Assembly (NCBI GenBank): GCA_026418315.1
Contig: JAOABO010000065.1
Coordinates: 1 to 7,624, forward strand
Reading direction: 5' to 3'
Origin: Bacteroidia bacterium
GTDB taxonomy: Bacteria; Bacteroidota; Bacteroidia; B-17B0; Aurantibacillaceae
Length of the DNA stretch: 7,624 nt
Within the stretch, counting starts at the first letter, position 1. Each line of letters begins with the position of its first letter. Below the pieces are notes generated by a model. The model had not been told where the DNA came from. It worked only from the letters and a program-made list of their open reading frames with translations, and searched no databases. Positions 1 through 7,121 of the stretch are shown here, piece after piece. Made by a program: the position numbers and the translations under genes.

Positions 1-872
1 ACCTTTGAAGGTATGGCAGTGGCTAAGGCATTGTAAATGTTATGCCTGCCTTTGAGTGCTAATTCTACTACATCCATAATTGTTGTTTTTGATTGGTTGA
101 TTTGTATAGTGATTTGATTGTTTTCTATCCATGCTCCATCTCTGTTTAATTTTTGATTCAGAGAGAAGGGCAGTTGTTTGGATAAAATATTTTTTTTTTC
201 AAGATGTTGGGTAATATTTTCATCGTCTATATTGTATATAAAATAATCTTCTTGCGTTTGGTTTTGTACTATTCTGAATTTGGCAGCAATGTATTTTTCC
301 ATTGAATTATCGTAACGATTTAGATGATTCCGCGATATATTTGTGATAATAGCTATGTAAGGATGAAAGGTGTAACTGCTGTCTAATTGAAAAGAGCTTA
401 CCTCCAACACATACCAATCATACTGATGATATGCCACTTCTCTTGCAAAACTGTTGCCAATGTTGCCAGCCAGACACACATTATAGCCGGCTAATTTGAA
501 TGTGTGGTATATCCACGAGGTGGTGGTGGATTTTCCATTAGTTCCGGTTACTGCAATGATTTTAGAAGATGTAAAACGTTGAGCAAAATCAAGTTCAGAT
601 ATGATAGGTATATTTTTATCTTTAATTTTTGTTACTATCGGAACAGTTAATGGAATACCCGGACTAATGATTACTTCATCGGCAGTTAAAATTTTATCTT
701 CTGTGTGTTTACCTTGTTCATAATCTAAATCATGTTTTTTTAATTCTTCTAAATAATTAGGTACAATGTTTCCATTATCCGATACAAATACTTCATAACC
801 CTGCTTCTTAGCTAAAATAGCAGAGCCTACACCTGATTCTCCTGCACCTAATATGACTACTCTTTTATTCAT
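1..872 (-). CDS. murD: UDP-N-acetylmuramoyl-L-alanine--D-glutamate ligase (MurD), partial: C-terminal part beyond the left edge
   Basis: This cytoplasmic ligase uses ATP to add D-glutamate to UDP-MurNAc-L-Ala, the second amino acid step of peptidoglycan precursor synthesis. I translated it from ATG at 870-872; the frame stays open for 290 codons to base 1. The N-terminal UDP-binding domain opens with MNKRVVILGAGESGVG. The ATP P-loop VTGTNGKSTTT is at residues 108-118, EVSSFQLD at 157-164, a presumed carbamylated lysine in AAKFRI at Lys198, and the domain-junction motif GRHNIYNA at 275-282. Compared with a usual length of about 450 residues, most of the C-terminal glutamate-binding domain is missing. 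The start lies 7 bases after the mraY stop, with no Shine-Dalgarno sequence. One oddity: the usual D-H-x-D motif reads NHLN at 182-185. MurC, MurE and MurF share the P-loop, but the GESG start and the position after mraY favour MurD. The identification is firm. Confidence 0.95.
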   Translation of the reverse strand, partial: MNKRVVILGAGESGVGSAILAKKQGYEVFVSDNGNIVPNYLEELKKHDLDYEQGKHTEDKILTADEVIISPGIPLTVPIVTKIKDKNIPIISELDFAQRFTSSKIIAVTGTNGKSTTTSWIYHTFKLAGYNVCLAGNIGNSFAREVAYHQYDWYVLEVSSFQLDSSYTFHPYIAIITNISRNHLNRYDNSMEKYIAAKFRIVQNQTQEDYFIYNIDDENITQHLEKKNILSKQLPFSLNQKLNRDGAWIENNQITIQINQSKTTIMDVVELALKGRHNIYNALATAIPSK

Positions 873-879
873 TGTAGTT

Positions 880-2154
880 TTATCTTAGTTTTAAAGTAAT
901 GATGGACAATGCAGCCAATAAAATGCCTACAATCAAAAATCGCATTACAATTTTTGCCTCGTGATATCCCATTTTTTGGTAATGATGATGCAAGGGTGCC
1001 ATCTTGAAAAGACGATGCTCGCGTGCATACTCAATTCCTCTTTTTCTCTTTTGATACTTAAAGTACGCCACCTGTAATATCACGGATAAGTTTTCTACTA
1101 AGAAAATACCACATAAAATAGGTAACAATAATTCTTTTCTAATAGCAATAGCAAACACAGCAATGATACCTCCTAAAGTTAAACTTCCTGTATCACCCAT
1201 AAACACTTGTGCGGGGTAAGTATTGTACCATAAAAATCCAATACAGGCACCTACAAAGGCAGAAATAAAAATAACCAGTTCACCTGTATTAGGAATGAAC
1301 ATAATATTCAAATAATCTGAAAAGATTTTATTTCCTGACACATAAGCCAAAATACCCAGTGTTACACCAATAATAGCGCTTGTGCCGCTTGCCAATCCAT
1401 CAATACCATCAGTAATATTAGCTCCGTTCGAAACTGCTGTAACAATCAATATAACTATGGGAATAAAAATAATCCATCCATATTTTTCACAATCATCACA
1501 TAACCATGCAATTAATTTTGAATAATTTAATTCATTGTTTTTGACAAATGGAATAGTGGTTTTTAAACATTTGGTTTCATTTTTAGCATAAATCGGAATG
1601 TTGATTTGTTCCTGATTACTCGCTTTCTTGTCATCAAGATAAGCCCATGCATCTTTTTGATTAGAAATAATACGTTCACGAATAACCACGTCGGGATGAA
1701 AGTATAAAATAATGGCCACAATTAATCCTATTCCAATTTGACCGACTACCTTGAATCTTCCTTTTAAACCTTCTTTATCTTTTTTGAATACTTTTATATA
1801 GTCATCTAAAAAACCAATGGTACCAAGCCACAAAGTAGTAATGAGCATTAAAATAATATAAATATTATTCAGCTTGGCAAGAAGCAAAGTGGGAATAAGA
1901 ATTGCAGCAATTATGATAATGCCTCCCATTGTAGGCGTTCCTGCTTTTTGTTTTTCGCCCTCCAGTCCCAAATCACGAATGGTTTCTCCTATTTGTTTTT
2001 TTCGTATTAGCTCAATGATTTTTTTACCAAACAATAAAGAAATAACTAAAGAAAAAATAAGTGCCAATGCTGCACGAAATGTGATATAGCGAAAAACGCC
2101 TGTTCCCGGAATATGATGAAATTCATACAGATATTTGAATAAATAGTAAAGCAT
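880..2154 (-). CDS. mraY: Phospho-N-acetylmuramoyl-pentapeptide transferase (MraY, lipid I synthase)
   Basis: This integral inner-membrane enzyme transfers phospho-MurNAc-pentapeptide from UDP to undecaprenyl phosphate, making lipid I with Mg2+. The 424 residues carry the family signatures: GTPTMGG at 72-78, the aspartate pair in FLDDYIK (Asp117 and Asp118), GANITDGIDGLASG at 244-257, VFMGDTGSLTLGG at 317-329 with catalytic-type Asp321, and APLHHHYQKMGYHE at 386-399. Many hydrophobic helices are visible, among them about 28-45, 78-93, 98-116, 137-152 and 227-242. At 424 residues it is about 60 longer than the 360-residue E. coli enzyme. The extra length falls at about 155-225, between two membrane segments and probably outside the cytoplasm, which I recall as typical of Bacteroidota MraY. 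That loop holds Cys196, Cys219 and Cys222. The ATG shares one base with the murE stop, suggesting coupled translation; no Shine-Dalgarno sequence is present. Confidence 0.98.
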   Translation of the reverse strand: MLYYLFKYLYEFHHIPGTGVFRYITFRAALALIFSLVISLLFGKKIIELIRKKQIGETIRDLGLEGEKQKAGTPTMGGIIIIAAILIPTLLLAKLNNIYIILMLITTLWLGTIGFLDDYIKVFKKDKEGLKGRFKVVGQIGIGLIVAIILYFHPDVVIRERIISNQKDAWAYLDDKKASNQEQINIPIYAKNETKCLKTTIPFVKNNELNYSKLIAWLCDDCEKYGWIIFIPIVILIVTAVSNGANITDGIDGLASGTSAIIGVTLGILAYVSGNKIFSDYLNIMFIPNTGELVIFISAFVGACIGFLWYNTYPAQVFMGDTGSLTLGGIIAVFAIAIRKELLLPILCGIFLVENLSVILQVAYFKYQKRKRGIEYAREHRLFKMAPLHHHYQKMGYHEAKIVMRFLIVGILLAALSIITLKLR

Positions 2155-2156
2155 TA
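2152..2156 (-). other. Stop/start overlap TAATG joining murE and mraY
   Basis: On the minus strand the murE stop TAA and the mraY start ATG share one A. No purine-rich ribosome site lies upstream of this ATG. Reinitiation by the ribosome that has just finished murE is therefore the likely way mraY is translated. The overlap is seen directly; the mechanism is inferred. Confidence 0.6.
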
Positions 2157-3617
2157 ATTTGTTTTTATTTGTTGTAAGTAGGTAGATAATTTTTCATAGT
2201 CATCAAAAGGATATTTTACTCCTTTTATTTCTTGATATGTCTCGTGACCTTTCCCCGCCAGTAAAATGATGTCTTCGTCTTCCGTCAAGTGAATAGCAGT
2301 TTTAATGGCTTCTTCTCTATTAACAATGCTCATTGCTTTTCTTTTATCGGTAAGCGATATACCGCTTTCCATTTGTTGAATAATATCTTCTGGTTTTTCG
2401 TCTCTTGGATTATCTGATGTAAATATTACTTTGTCGCTGTATTGGCAGGCAATTTGAGCCATTACTGGTCTTTTGGCGGCGTCTCTGTTTCCTCCACAAC
2501 CTATTACTGTTATTATTTTTTGATGGTCTTGTTTTAATTCTTTGATGGTTTTCAAAACGTTTTCCAATGCATCGGGGGTATGAGCATAATCTACAATACC
2601 TGTGATGCCGTGGTGATGAATAATTTGAAAACGACCTTTGGCAGGATTTAAATTGCTGATGTGTTTTAAAATAGTTTCTTCATCTTGGCCAAGAATTTTT
2701 GCTATGGCATACACCAACAGAACATTATATACATTGAACTTTCCGATGAGTTTAATCCACAGTTCTTTACCATTCAACTGAATAAGAGTGCCATTGACGT
2801 GTTGTTCTAAAATTTTGGCTTTGAAGTCGGCTAATGTTTGCAGGGCATAAGTATATTTTTGTGCTTTAGTATTTTGAAGCATGTATAATCCATTCTTATC
2901 GTCTTTGTTGGTAATTGCAAAGGCAGTTTCAGGTAAGTAGTCAAAAAATTGTTTTTTACAATCTCTGTAATTTTCAAATGTTTTATGATAATCTAAATGG
3001 TCGTGTGTAAGATTGGTAAATGCACCGCCCCTAAAATGCAATCCTTCTATCCGTTTTTGATGTACACCTATTGAACTTACTTCGGTAAATACATATTGAC
3101 ATCCTTTATCCAGCATTTGTTTAAGTAACTGATTCATCTGAATAGCATCGGGCGTGGTGTGTGTAGATGGTATGGTTTGATTTCCAATTTTATTTTCTAC
3201 GGTAGAGATTAAACCGCATGTATAGCCCAATAATGAAAATAACTGATACAGTAAAGTAACCGATGTGGTTTTTCCATTGGTTCCGGTTACGCCAATTAAG
3301 TTTAATTGTTCAGATGGTTTGTCAAAGAAGTGATGGGCAATGTGTCCAATTGCTTTTGCAGCATCTTCTACTACAAGATAAGTGATAGAATTGTTGAGTG
3401 AAACTGGCAGTTGTTCACAAAGAATGGCAGTAGCGCCCTTTTGAATAGCATCTTGTATATACAGATGACCATCGGTAGTTGTTCCTCTAATAGCGGCAAA
3501 CAATGAATGTTGTGTAATATTTTTTGAGTTATTGGAAATAGCATGAATGGGAATATTGGTATTTCCAATCATTTGAACGGTTTGGATAGAACCAATTATA
3601 TCGGATAATAATTTCAT
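2154..3617 (-). CDS. murE: UDP-N-acetylmuramoyl-L-alanyl-D-glutamate--2,6-diaminopimelate ligase (MurE)
   Basis: This cytoplasmic ATP-dependent ligase adds the third residue to the UDP-MurNAc peptide. Its 487 residues match the family's usual length. The N-terminal UDP-binding domain covers about 1-105. The central domain has the P-loop GVTGTNGKTT at 109-118, THTTPD at 152-157, EVSS at 179-182, DHLDYH at 206-211 and a likely carbamylated Lys221 in YRDCK. The C-terminal domain has GRF at 328-330, DYAHTPDALE at 343-352, GCGGNRD at 373-379, DNPRDE at 402-407 and GKGHE at 455-459. The DNPR motif is the one that contacts diaminopimelate in studied MurE enzymes, so meso-diaminopimelate rather than lysine is the predicted substrate. 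The ATG overlaps the ftsI stop by 4 bases, and the stop overlaps the mraY start by one. No Shine-Dalgarno sequence precedes the start. I see no missing key residue. Confidence 0.97.
   Translation of the reverse strand: MKLLSDIIGSIQTVQMIGNTNIPIHAISNNSKNITQHSLFAAIRGTTTDGHLYIQDAIQKGATAILCEQLPVSLNNSITYLVVEDAAKAIGHIAHHFFDKPSEQLNLIGVTGTNGKTTSVTLLYQLFSLLGYTCGLISTVENKIGNQTIPSTHTTPDAIQMNQLLKQMLDKGCQYVFTEVSSIGVHQKRIEGLHFRGGAFTNLTHDHLDYHKTFENYRDCKKQFFDYLPETAFAITNKDDKNGLYMLQNTKAQKYTYALQTLADFKAKILEQHVNGTLIQLNGKELWIKLIGKFNVYNVLLVYAIAKILGQDEETILKHISNLNPAKGRFQIIHHHGITGIVDYAHTPDALENVLKTIKELKQDHQKIITVIGCGGNRDAAKRPVMAQIACQYSDKVIFTSDNPRDEKPEDIIQQMESGISLTDKRKAMSIVNREEAIKTAIHLTEDEDIILLAGKGHETYQEIKGVKYPFDDYEKLSTYLQQIKTN
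3614..3617 (-). other. Stop/start overlap ATGA joining ftsI and murE
   Basis: On the minus strand the murE ATG and the ftsI TGA stop overlap by four bases. This classic arrangement supports translational coupling, and it supports the chosen murE start, since MKLLSDII begins the expected N-terminal domain. The coupling itself is inferred. Confidence 0.65.
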
Positions 3618-5731
3618 ATTCTATTAAGAGTCAAAGTGAGTTTTTGTCCTTTTTCAATTTTAGAATTAGGAGGAATAGATTGATGAGTAATCCATCCTTC
3701 GCCATGGATGATTACTTTTAATCCTTTTTGTTCTAAAATAGGTAAGGTTTCTTTTAAGGATAAGCCTGTAAGGTTGGGCATTGTGTTTTTTTGAATAAAT
3801 TTAAGAACATCAGTTGTTTTTTGAGAGTAATGAATGCTGTCTGGATAAAATGGAGAGATGAGCTGAAAGGAAGTATCAGGATTAACGGGTAATTTGAGTT
3901 GTTTAGAAATATATAATAATTTTTTTGGATGAGTGCCAGCAATGAAAGGTAAGTGTATTAAGTTATCAGGTAAATTATTCAGGGGAGGTATGCTTTGTAA
4001 GTTTGTGGAATATACTTTTTCAGCAATTTCTTTAAACACAGGTCCTGCTACCAAGCCACCATAATAGATGCCTTTACTTGGAGAACTAATAGTTACAATA
4101 CAAGTGTATAAGGGATTTTCTAATGGGAAGAATCCTACAAATGAAGCTAAGTAGGTTTTATCATTTTCAGAGGTATAGTATTTTCCTTTTTTGGCAATTT
4201 GTGCTGTTCCGGTTTTTCCTGCTACCTTGAATGAAGATATGTTAAGTGCTTTAGCGGTACCACTTTCCACAACGGCACGCATTATTTTTTTTGCTTTCTG
4301 TATAGTAGAAGGTTTTAAAATGTTGGCGGCAAGTATTTCAGGTTGAAATTGTTTTATTGTTCTTCCGTTATATTCTATTCTTTCAACAAACATGGGTTTC
4401 ATTATAGTACCATTGTTTGCTACCAGATTATATAACATTAAAATATGTAAGGGTGTGAGCATACTTTCGTAGCCAATACTCATCCATGGTAAAGTAGTGC
4501 CATACCAATCTTTGTCTTTTGGTTTTTTGATTTTTGGGATTCCTTCACCTGGGAGGTCAATATTGTAGGGCTTATCTAAGTGAAAGCGGCTGAGATGATA
4601 AACAAATCGGTCAGGGTTTTTAGAAAAATACTTGGTTACAATTTTACTGATACCAACATTAGAAGATGTTTTGAATGCATCTTCAAAAGTAATAACATCG
4701 GAGTGGGGAGGATGGGCATCTTTCATTTTTTGATTGTAATAAGTACATTCACCATTACCTACATTTATTTTTTCATTGATGTCTATATCATATTCTTCCA
4801 ATAATGCAAGAGCAGATGCTAACTTAAATGTAGAACCAGGTTCGGAAGGATAACCAATAGCATAATTGAGTTCTTCTTCGTAGGTAACACTGTCTTTTTG
4901 TTTGAGGTTGGCAATGGCTTTGATTTTTCCTGTTTTAGTTTCAATGAGAATGACACTGCCATGGCTGGCCTGATTTTTTATAAGTGCTTTTAAGAGGGCG
5001 TGTTCTGCTACATCCTGAATATTAATATCTAAAGTGGTTACAATATCGTTGCCATTTTTGGCTTGAATTTCTTCGTCATCATTTACAGGTCGCCACACAT
5101 CGCCGGCAATTTTTTGCATCAACCGTTTACCTGATTTTCCTTTGAGCGTAGAGTCGTAGGCTCCTTCTAATCCAACAGGTTTAATATTTTCTCTTGCCAG
5201 ACCAATGGTACGTGCAGCAAGATATTTGAATGGAAGAATTCTTTTGCTTGTTTGAAATACTACCAGTCCACCTTTTTTCCCATTACGAAGAATAGGGAGG
5301 TTTTTTATCTGCTGAAGTTGCTGATAGGTTACTTTTCTTTTTAGTAAAATATATCGGTCATTTTCCTGACGGGCTTTGTTTAATGCTTTTAGATATTCTT
5401 TTTTTGATTTTTCAGGAAATAACTTATTAAGCATTAATGCTAGTGAATCTTTTTGAGAATTAAAAGTTTTGTCATCTAATCCGGGCACATTGACATCTAT
5501 TCCAATATCATAAATGGGAATAGAAGTGGCTAATAAATTATAGTTTTGGTCATAGATATTTCCGCGCGATGCTTCTACTTCTACAAATTTTGTTGTGATT
5601 TCTTTGGATTTTTTTCTCCAATATTCACCCTCTTTAAATTGAATAATATAAATTTTGTAACTAATAAGAATACTTAATGAGAAGAAAAATATAAAAGTAA
5701 GATTGGTTTTTATGTTCAGAGATTTATTCAT
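3614..5731 (-). CDS. ftsI: Division-specific class B penicillin-binding protein with PASTA domain (FtsI / PBP3-like transpeptidase)
   Basis: This is a membrane-anchored D,D-transpeptidase that cross-links peptidoglycan, predicted to act at the septum because of its place after the ftsL-like gene. The 705-residue protein has a short cytoplasmic tail, one membrane anchor at about 11-30, and a class B dimerisation domain starting with ASRGNIYD at 54-61. The transpeptidase domain covers about 225-575. Its three active-site motifs are intact: STFK with nucleophile Ser300 and Lys303, SSN at 356-358, and KTGTAQ at 506-511. A PASTA domain at about 651-703 begins MPNLTGLSLKETLPILE. The stretch at 594-625 may be a weaker first PASTA unit. 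It is longer than E. coli FtsI (588 residues), and the C-terminal PASTA extension is familiar in Bacteroidota and Gram-positives. The ATG lies 8 bases after the upstream stop. A sporulation-type SpoVD paralogue is less likely given the cluster. Confidence 0.95.
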   Translation of the reverse strand: MNKSLNIKTNLTFIFFFSLSILISYKIYIIQFKEGEYWRKKSKEITTKFVEVEASRGNIYDQNYNLLATSIPIYDIGIDVNVPGLDDKTFNSQKDSLALMLNKLFPEKSKKEYLKALNKARQENDRYILLKRKVTYQQLQQIKNLPILRNGKKGGLVVFQTSKRILPFKYLAARTIGLARENIKPVGLEGAYDSTLKGKSGKRLMQKIAGDVWRPVNDDEEIQAKNGNDIVTTLDINIQDVAEHALLKALIKNQASHGSVILIETKTGKIKAIANLKQKDSVTYEEELNYAIGYPSEPGSTFKLASALALLEEYDIDINEKINVGNGECTYYNQKMKDAHPPHSDVITFEDAFKTSSNVGISKIVTKYFSKNPDRFVYHLSRFHLDKPYNIDLPGEGIPKIKKPKDKDWYGTTLPWMSIGYESMLTPLHILMLYNLVANNGTIMKPMFVERIEYNGRTIKQFQPEILAANILKPSTIQKAKKIMRAVVESGTAKALNISSFKVAGKTGTAQIAKKGKYYTSENDKTYLASFVGFFPLENPLYTCIVTISSPSKGIYYGGLVAGPVFKEIAEKVYSTNLQSIPPLNNLPDNLIHLPFIAGTHPKKLLYISKQLKLPVNPDTSFQLISPFYPDSIHYSQKTTDVLKFIQKNTMPNLTGLSLKETLPILEQKGLKVIIHGEGWITHQSIPPNSKIEKGQKLTLTLNRI

Positions 5732-5739
5732 TTTTTATT

Positions 5740-6171
5740 TTAGTAAATTCGGAGTGTTGAGTCGGGAGAGATAATTAAATAGGGTTGTTGAGATATCTCT
5801 TTAATTCCCAAGGGTTCTAATCTTTTAGCAATTTCACTTTGTTTATTCAGAAACATTAATTCAGATTTTGTAATAATGTATTCAGAACGCAATTCTTTCA
5901 GTTCTTTGTTTAATTTATTGATATTTCTTATTTTTTTATCGGCTATGTTGGTATTTGTGATGTAAAGTAGTCCAATGAATATGAGGAATATAAAAAAAGG
6001 TATGTTTTCAATAACCATTTGATTTTCCAGGTACTTTCCACCAAAAATTTTTGATAATATTTTAATAATGATACCTTTTGAAGCGGGTTTATCAACTTGT
6101 TGTTTTTTATTCTCTTCATTGGTAATATTGGGATTAATCGTATTGTTTTGTATTATTTTGTTTTTTGGCAT
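5740..6171 (-). CDS. ftsL: FtsL-like small bitopic cell division protein
   Basis: The product is a 143-residue protein whose role is inferred from shape and position. A charged, Asn- and Lys-rich cytoplasmic N-terminus (1-56) leads into one hydrophobic segment at about 57-73 (NIPFFIFLIFIGLLYIT). A Lys/Glu/Leu-rich stretch at about 78-118 follows and looks like a short coiled coil. It ends in LGIKEISQQPYLI, like the C-terminal region of FtsL-type proteins. Known FtsL proteins pair with FtsB/DivIC and activate the FtsW-FtsI synthase. The gene sits between rsmH and ftsI, where ftsL is found in most dcw clusters, with gaps of 11 and 8 bases. Sequence similarity within FtsL is always low, so the symbol rests on synteny and topology. 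No Shine-Dalgarno sequence precedes the ATG. The cytoplasmic tail of about 56 residues is longer than that of E. coli FtsL (about 35). Confidence 0.8.
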   Translation of the reverse strand: MPKNKIIQNNTINPNITNEENKKQQVDKPASKGIIIKILSKIFGGKYLENQMVIENIPFFIFLIFIGLLYITNTNIADKKIRNINKLNKELKELRSEYIITKSELMFLNKQSEIAKRLEPLGIKEISQQPYLIISPDSTLRIY

Positions 6172-6182
6172 GCTGAATGGGT

Positions 6183-7097
6183 TTAAATCTTTTCAACACA
6201 TCTTAGTTTAGCACTTCTGGATTGAGGATTTTTAGATATTTCTTCTGGAGTTGGCAAAACGGCTTTCTTAGTAAGTAAACGAAATGGGTAAACTATTTTG
6301 CCATAAATGGGGTCGGGTTGAAGTTCTTTATCTGTATGTCCATGTACCATAAAATGTTTGACGATCTTATCTTCCAGAGAATGATAGGTGAGTATTACTA
6401 ATCGACCACCTGGAGCAAGCAAAGTATAAGTTTGATTCAAGAAAGATTTTAGATTATCAATTTCCTTATTTACTTCAATTCTAATGGCTTGAAAGATTTT
6501 TGATAATATAGGATAGTCATTAGTTTTGGGTAAAACAGGTTGAAGAGCATTCACCAAATCAAAAGTTGTTTCAATCTTTTTGTCAAAGCGATATTGAAGA
6601 ATATGGTAAGCAATCTTTTTGGCATTTTTCAGATCTGCATATTCGTAGAACATTTTTTCCAACTGTTGCTGCGAATAATTATTAACCACATCGGATGCCG
6701 TTATGTTTTGATTTTGATTCATGCGCATATCCAAAGGAGCGTTGTATCTGTATGAAAATCCTCTTTCCGGGGCGGAAAACTGATGGAGTGAAACGCCTAA
6801 ATCGGCCAATATTCCATTTACTTGTTCAATGCCATAGTAATGAAGCCATTGAGTAATGTAAGAAAAATTATGTGGTATGAGGGTGAATCTTTTATCCTGA
6901 AAAACATTTTTTTGAGCGTCTTTATCTTGGTCAAAAGCAAATAATCTTCCTTTATCAGAGAGTTGATTCAGAATGGCACGAGCATGTCCGCCACCACCAA
7001 AAGTAGCATCTACATATATACCATTGGGTATAATGTTCAGATACTCTATACTTTCTTTAAGCATTACAGAAATATGGTATGTTTGAGTAGCAGACAT
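6183..7097 (-). CDS. rsmH: 16S rRNA (cytosine(1402)-N(4))-methyltransferase RsmH (MraW)
   Basis: This S-adenosylmethionine-dependent enzyme methylates N4 of C1402 in the decoding centre of 16S rRNA. The 304 residues match the usual length of about 300-315. The N-terminus YHISVMLKE at 7-15 matches the family opening and supports the chosen ATG. The SAM-binding loop is VDATFGGGGHA at 29-39, followed by the acidic strand end FAFDQD at 53-58. Further signatures are ILADLGVS at 96-103, ERGFSYR at 111-117, PLDMRM at 121-126, FQAIRIEVNKE at 202-212, LTYHSLEDKIVK at 236-247 and NPQSRSAKLR at 290-299. The gene starts 24 bases after the mraZ stop in an A+T-rich spacer without a Shine-Dalgarno sequence. 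It is the usual second gene of the cluster. Nothing looks broken. Confidence 0.97.
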   Translation of the reverse strand: MSATQTYHISVMLKESIEYLNIIPNGIYVDATFGGGGHARAILNQLSDKGRLFAFDQDKDAQKNVFQDKRFTLIPHNFSYITQWLHYYGIEQVNGILADLGVSLHQFSAPERGFSYRYNAPLDMRMNQNQNITASDVVNNYSQQQLEKMFYEYADLKNAKKIAYHILQYRFDKKIETTFDLVNALQPVLPKTNDYPILSKIFQAIRIEVNKEIDNLKSFLNQTYTLLAPGGRLVILTYHSLEDKIVKHFMVHGHTDKELQPDPIYGKIVYPFRLLTKKAVLPTPEEISKNPQSRSAKLRCVEKI

Positions 7098-7121
7098 GTT
7101 GATTAAAAGTGTTGAAAAAAA

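Noticed and set aside
1874..2089. Open frame of 71 codons on the plus strand.
   Set aside because: It lies wholly antisense to the conserved mraY coding region and resembles no known protein.
3371..3942. Two short minus-strand open frames (3371-3568 and 3754-3942) in other frames inside murE and ftsI.
   Set aside because: Both are inside well-conserved genes in a different frame and have no features of their own.
4580..4804. Open frame of 74 codons on the plus strand with a hydrophobic end.
   Set aside because: It is antisense to the transpeptidase domain of ftsI; its hydrophobic look comes from the complementary codons.
6540..6755. Open frame of 71 codons on the plus strand.
   Set aside because: It is antisense to rsmH, and its composition follows from the conserved gene opposite.
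7098..7121. The mraZ-rsmH spacer as a site for a terminator or internal promoter.
   Set aside because: It is only 24 A/T-rich bases with no hairpin and no promoter-like pair of elements.
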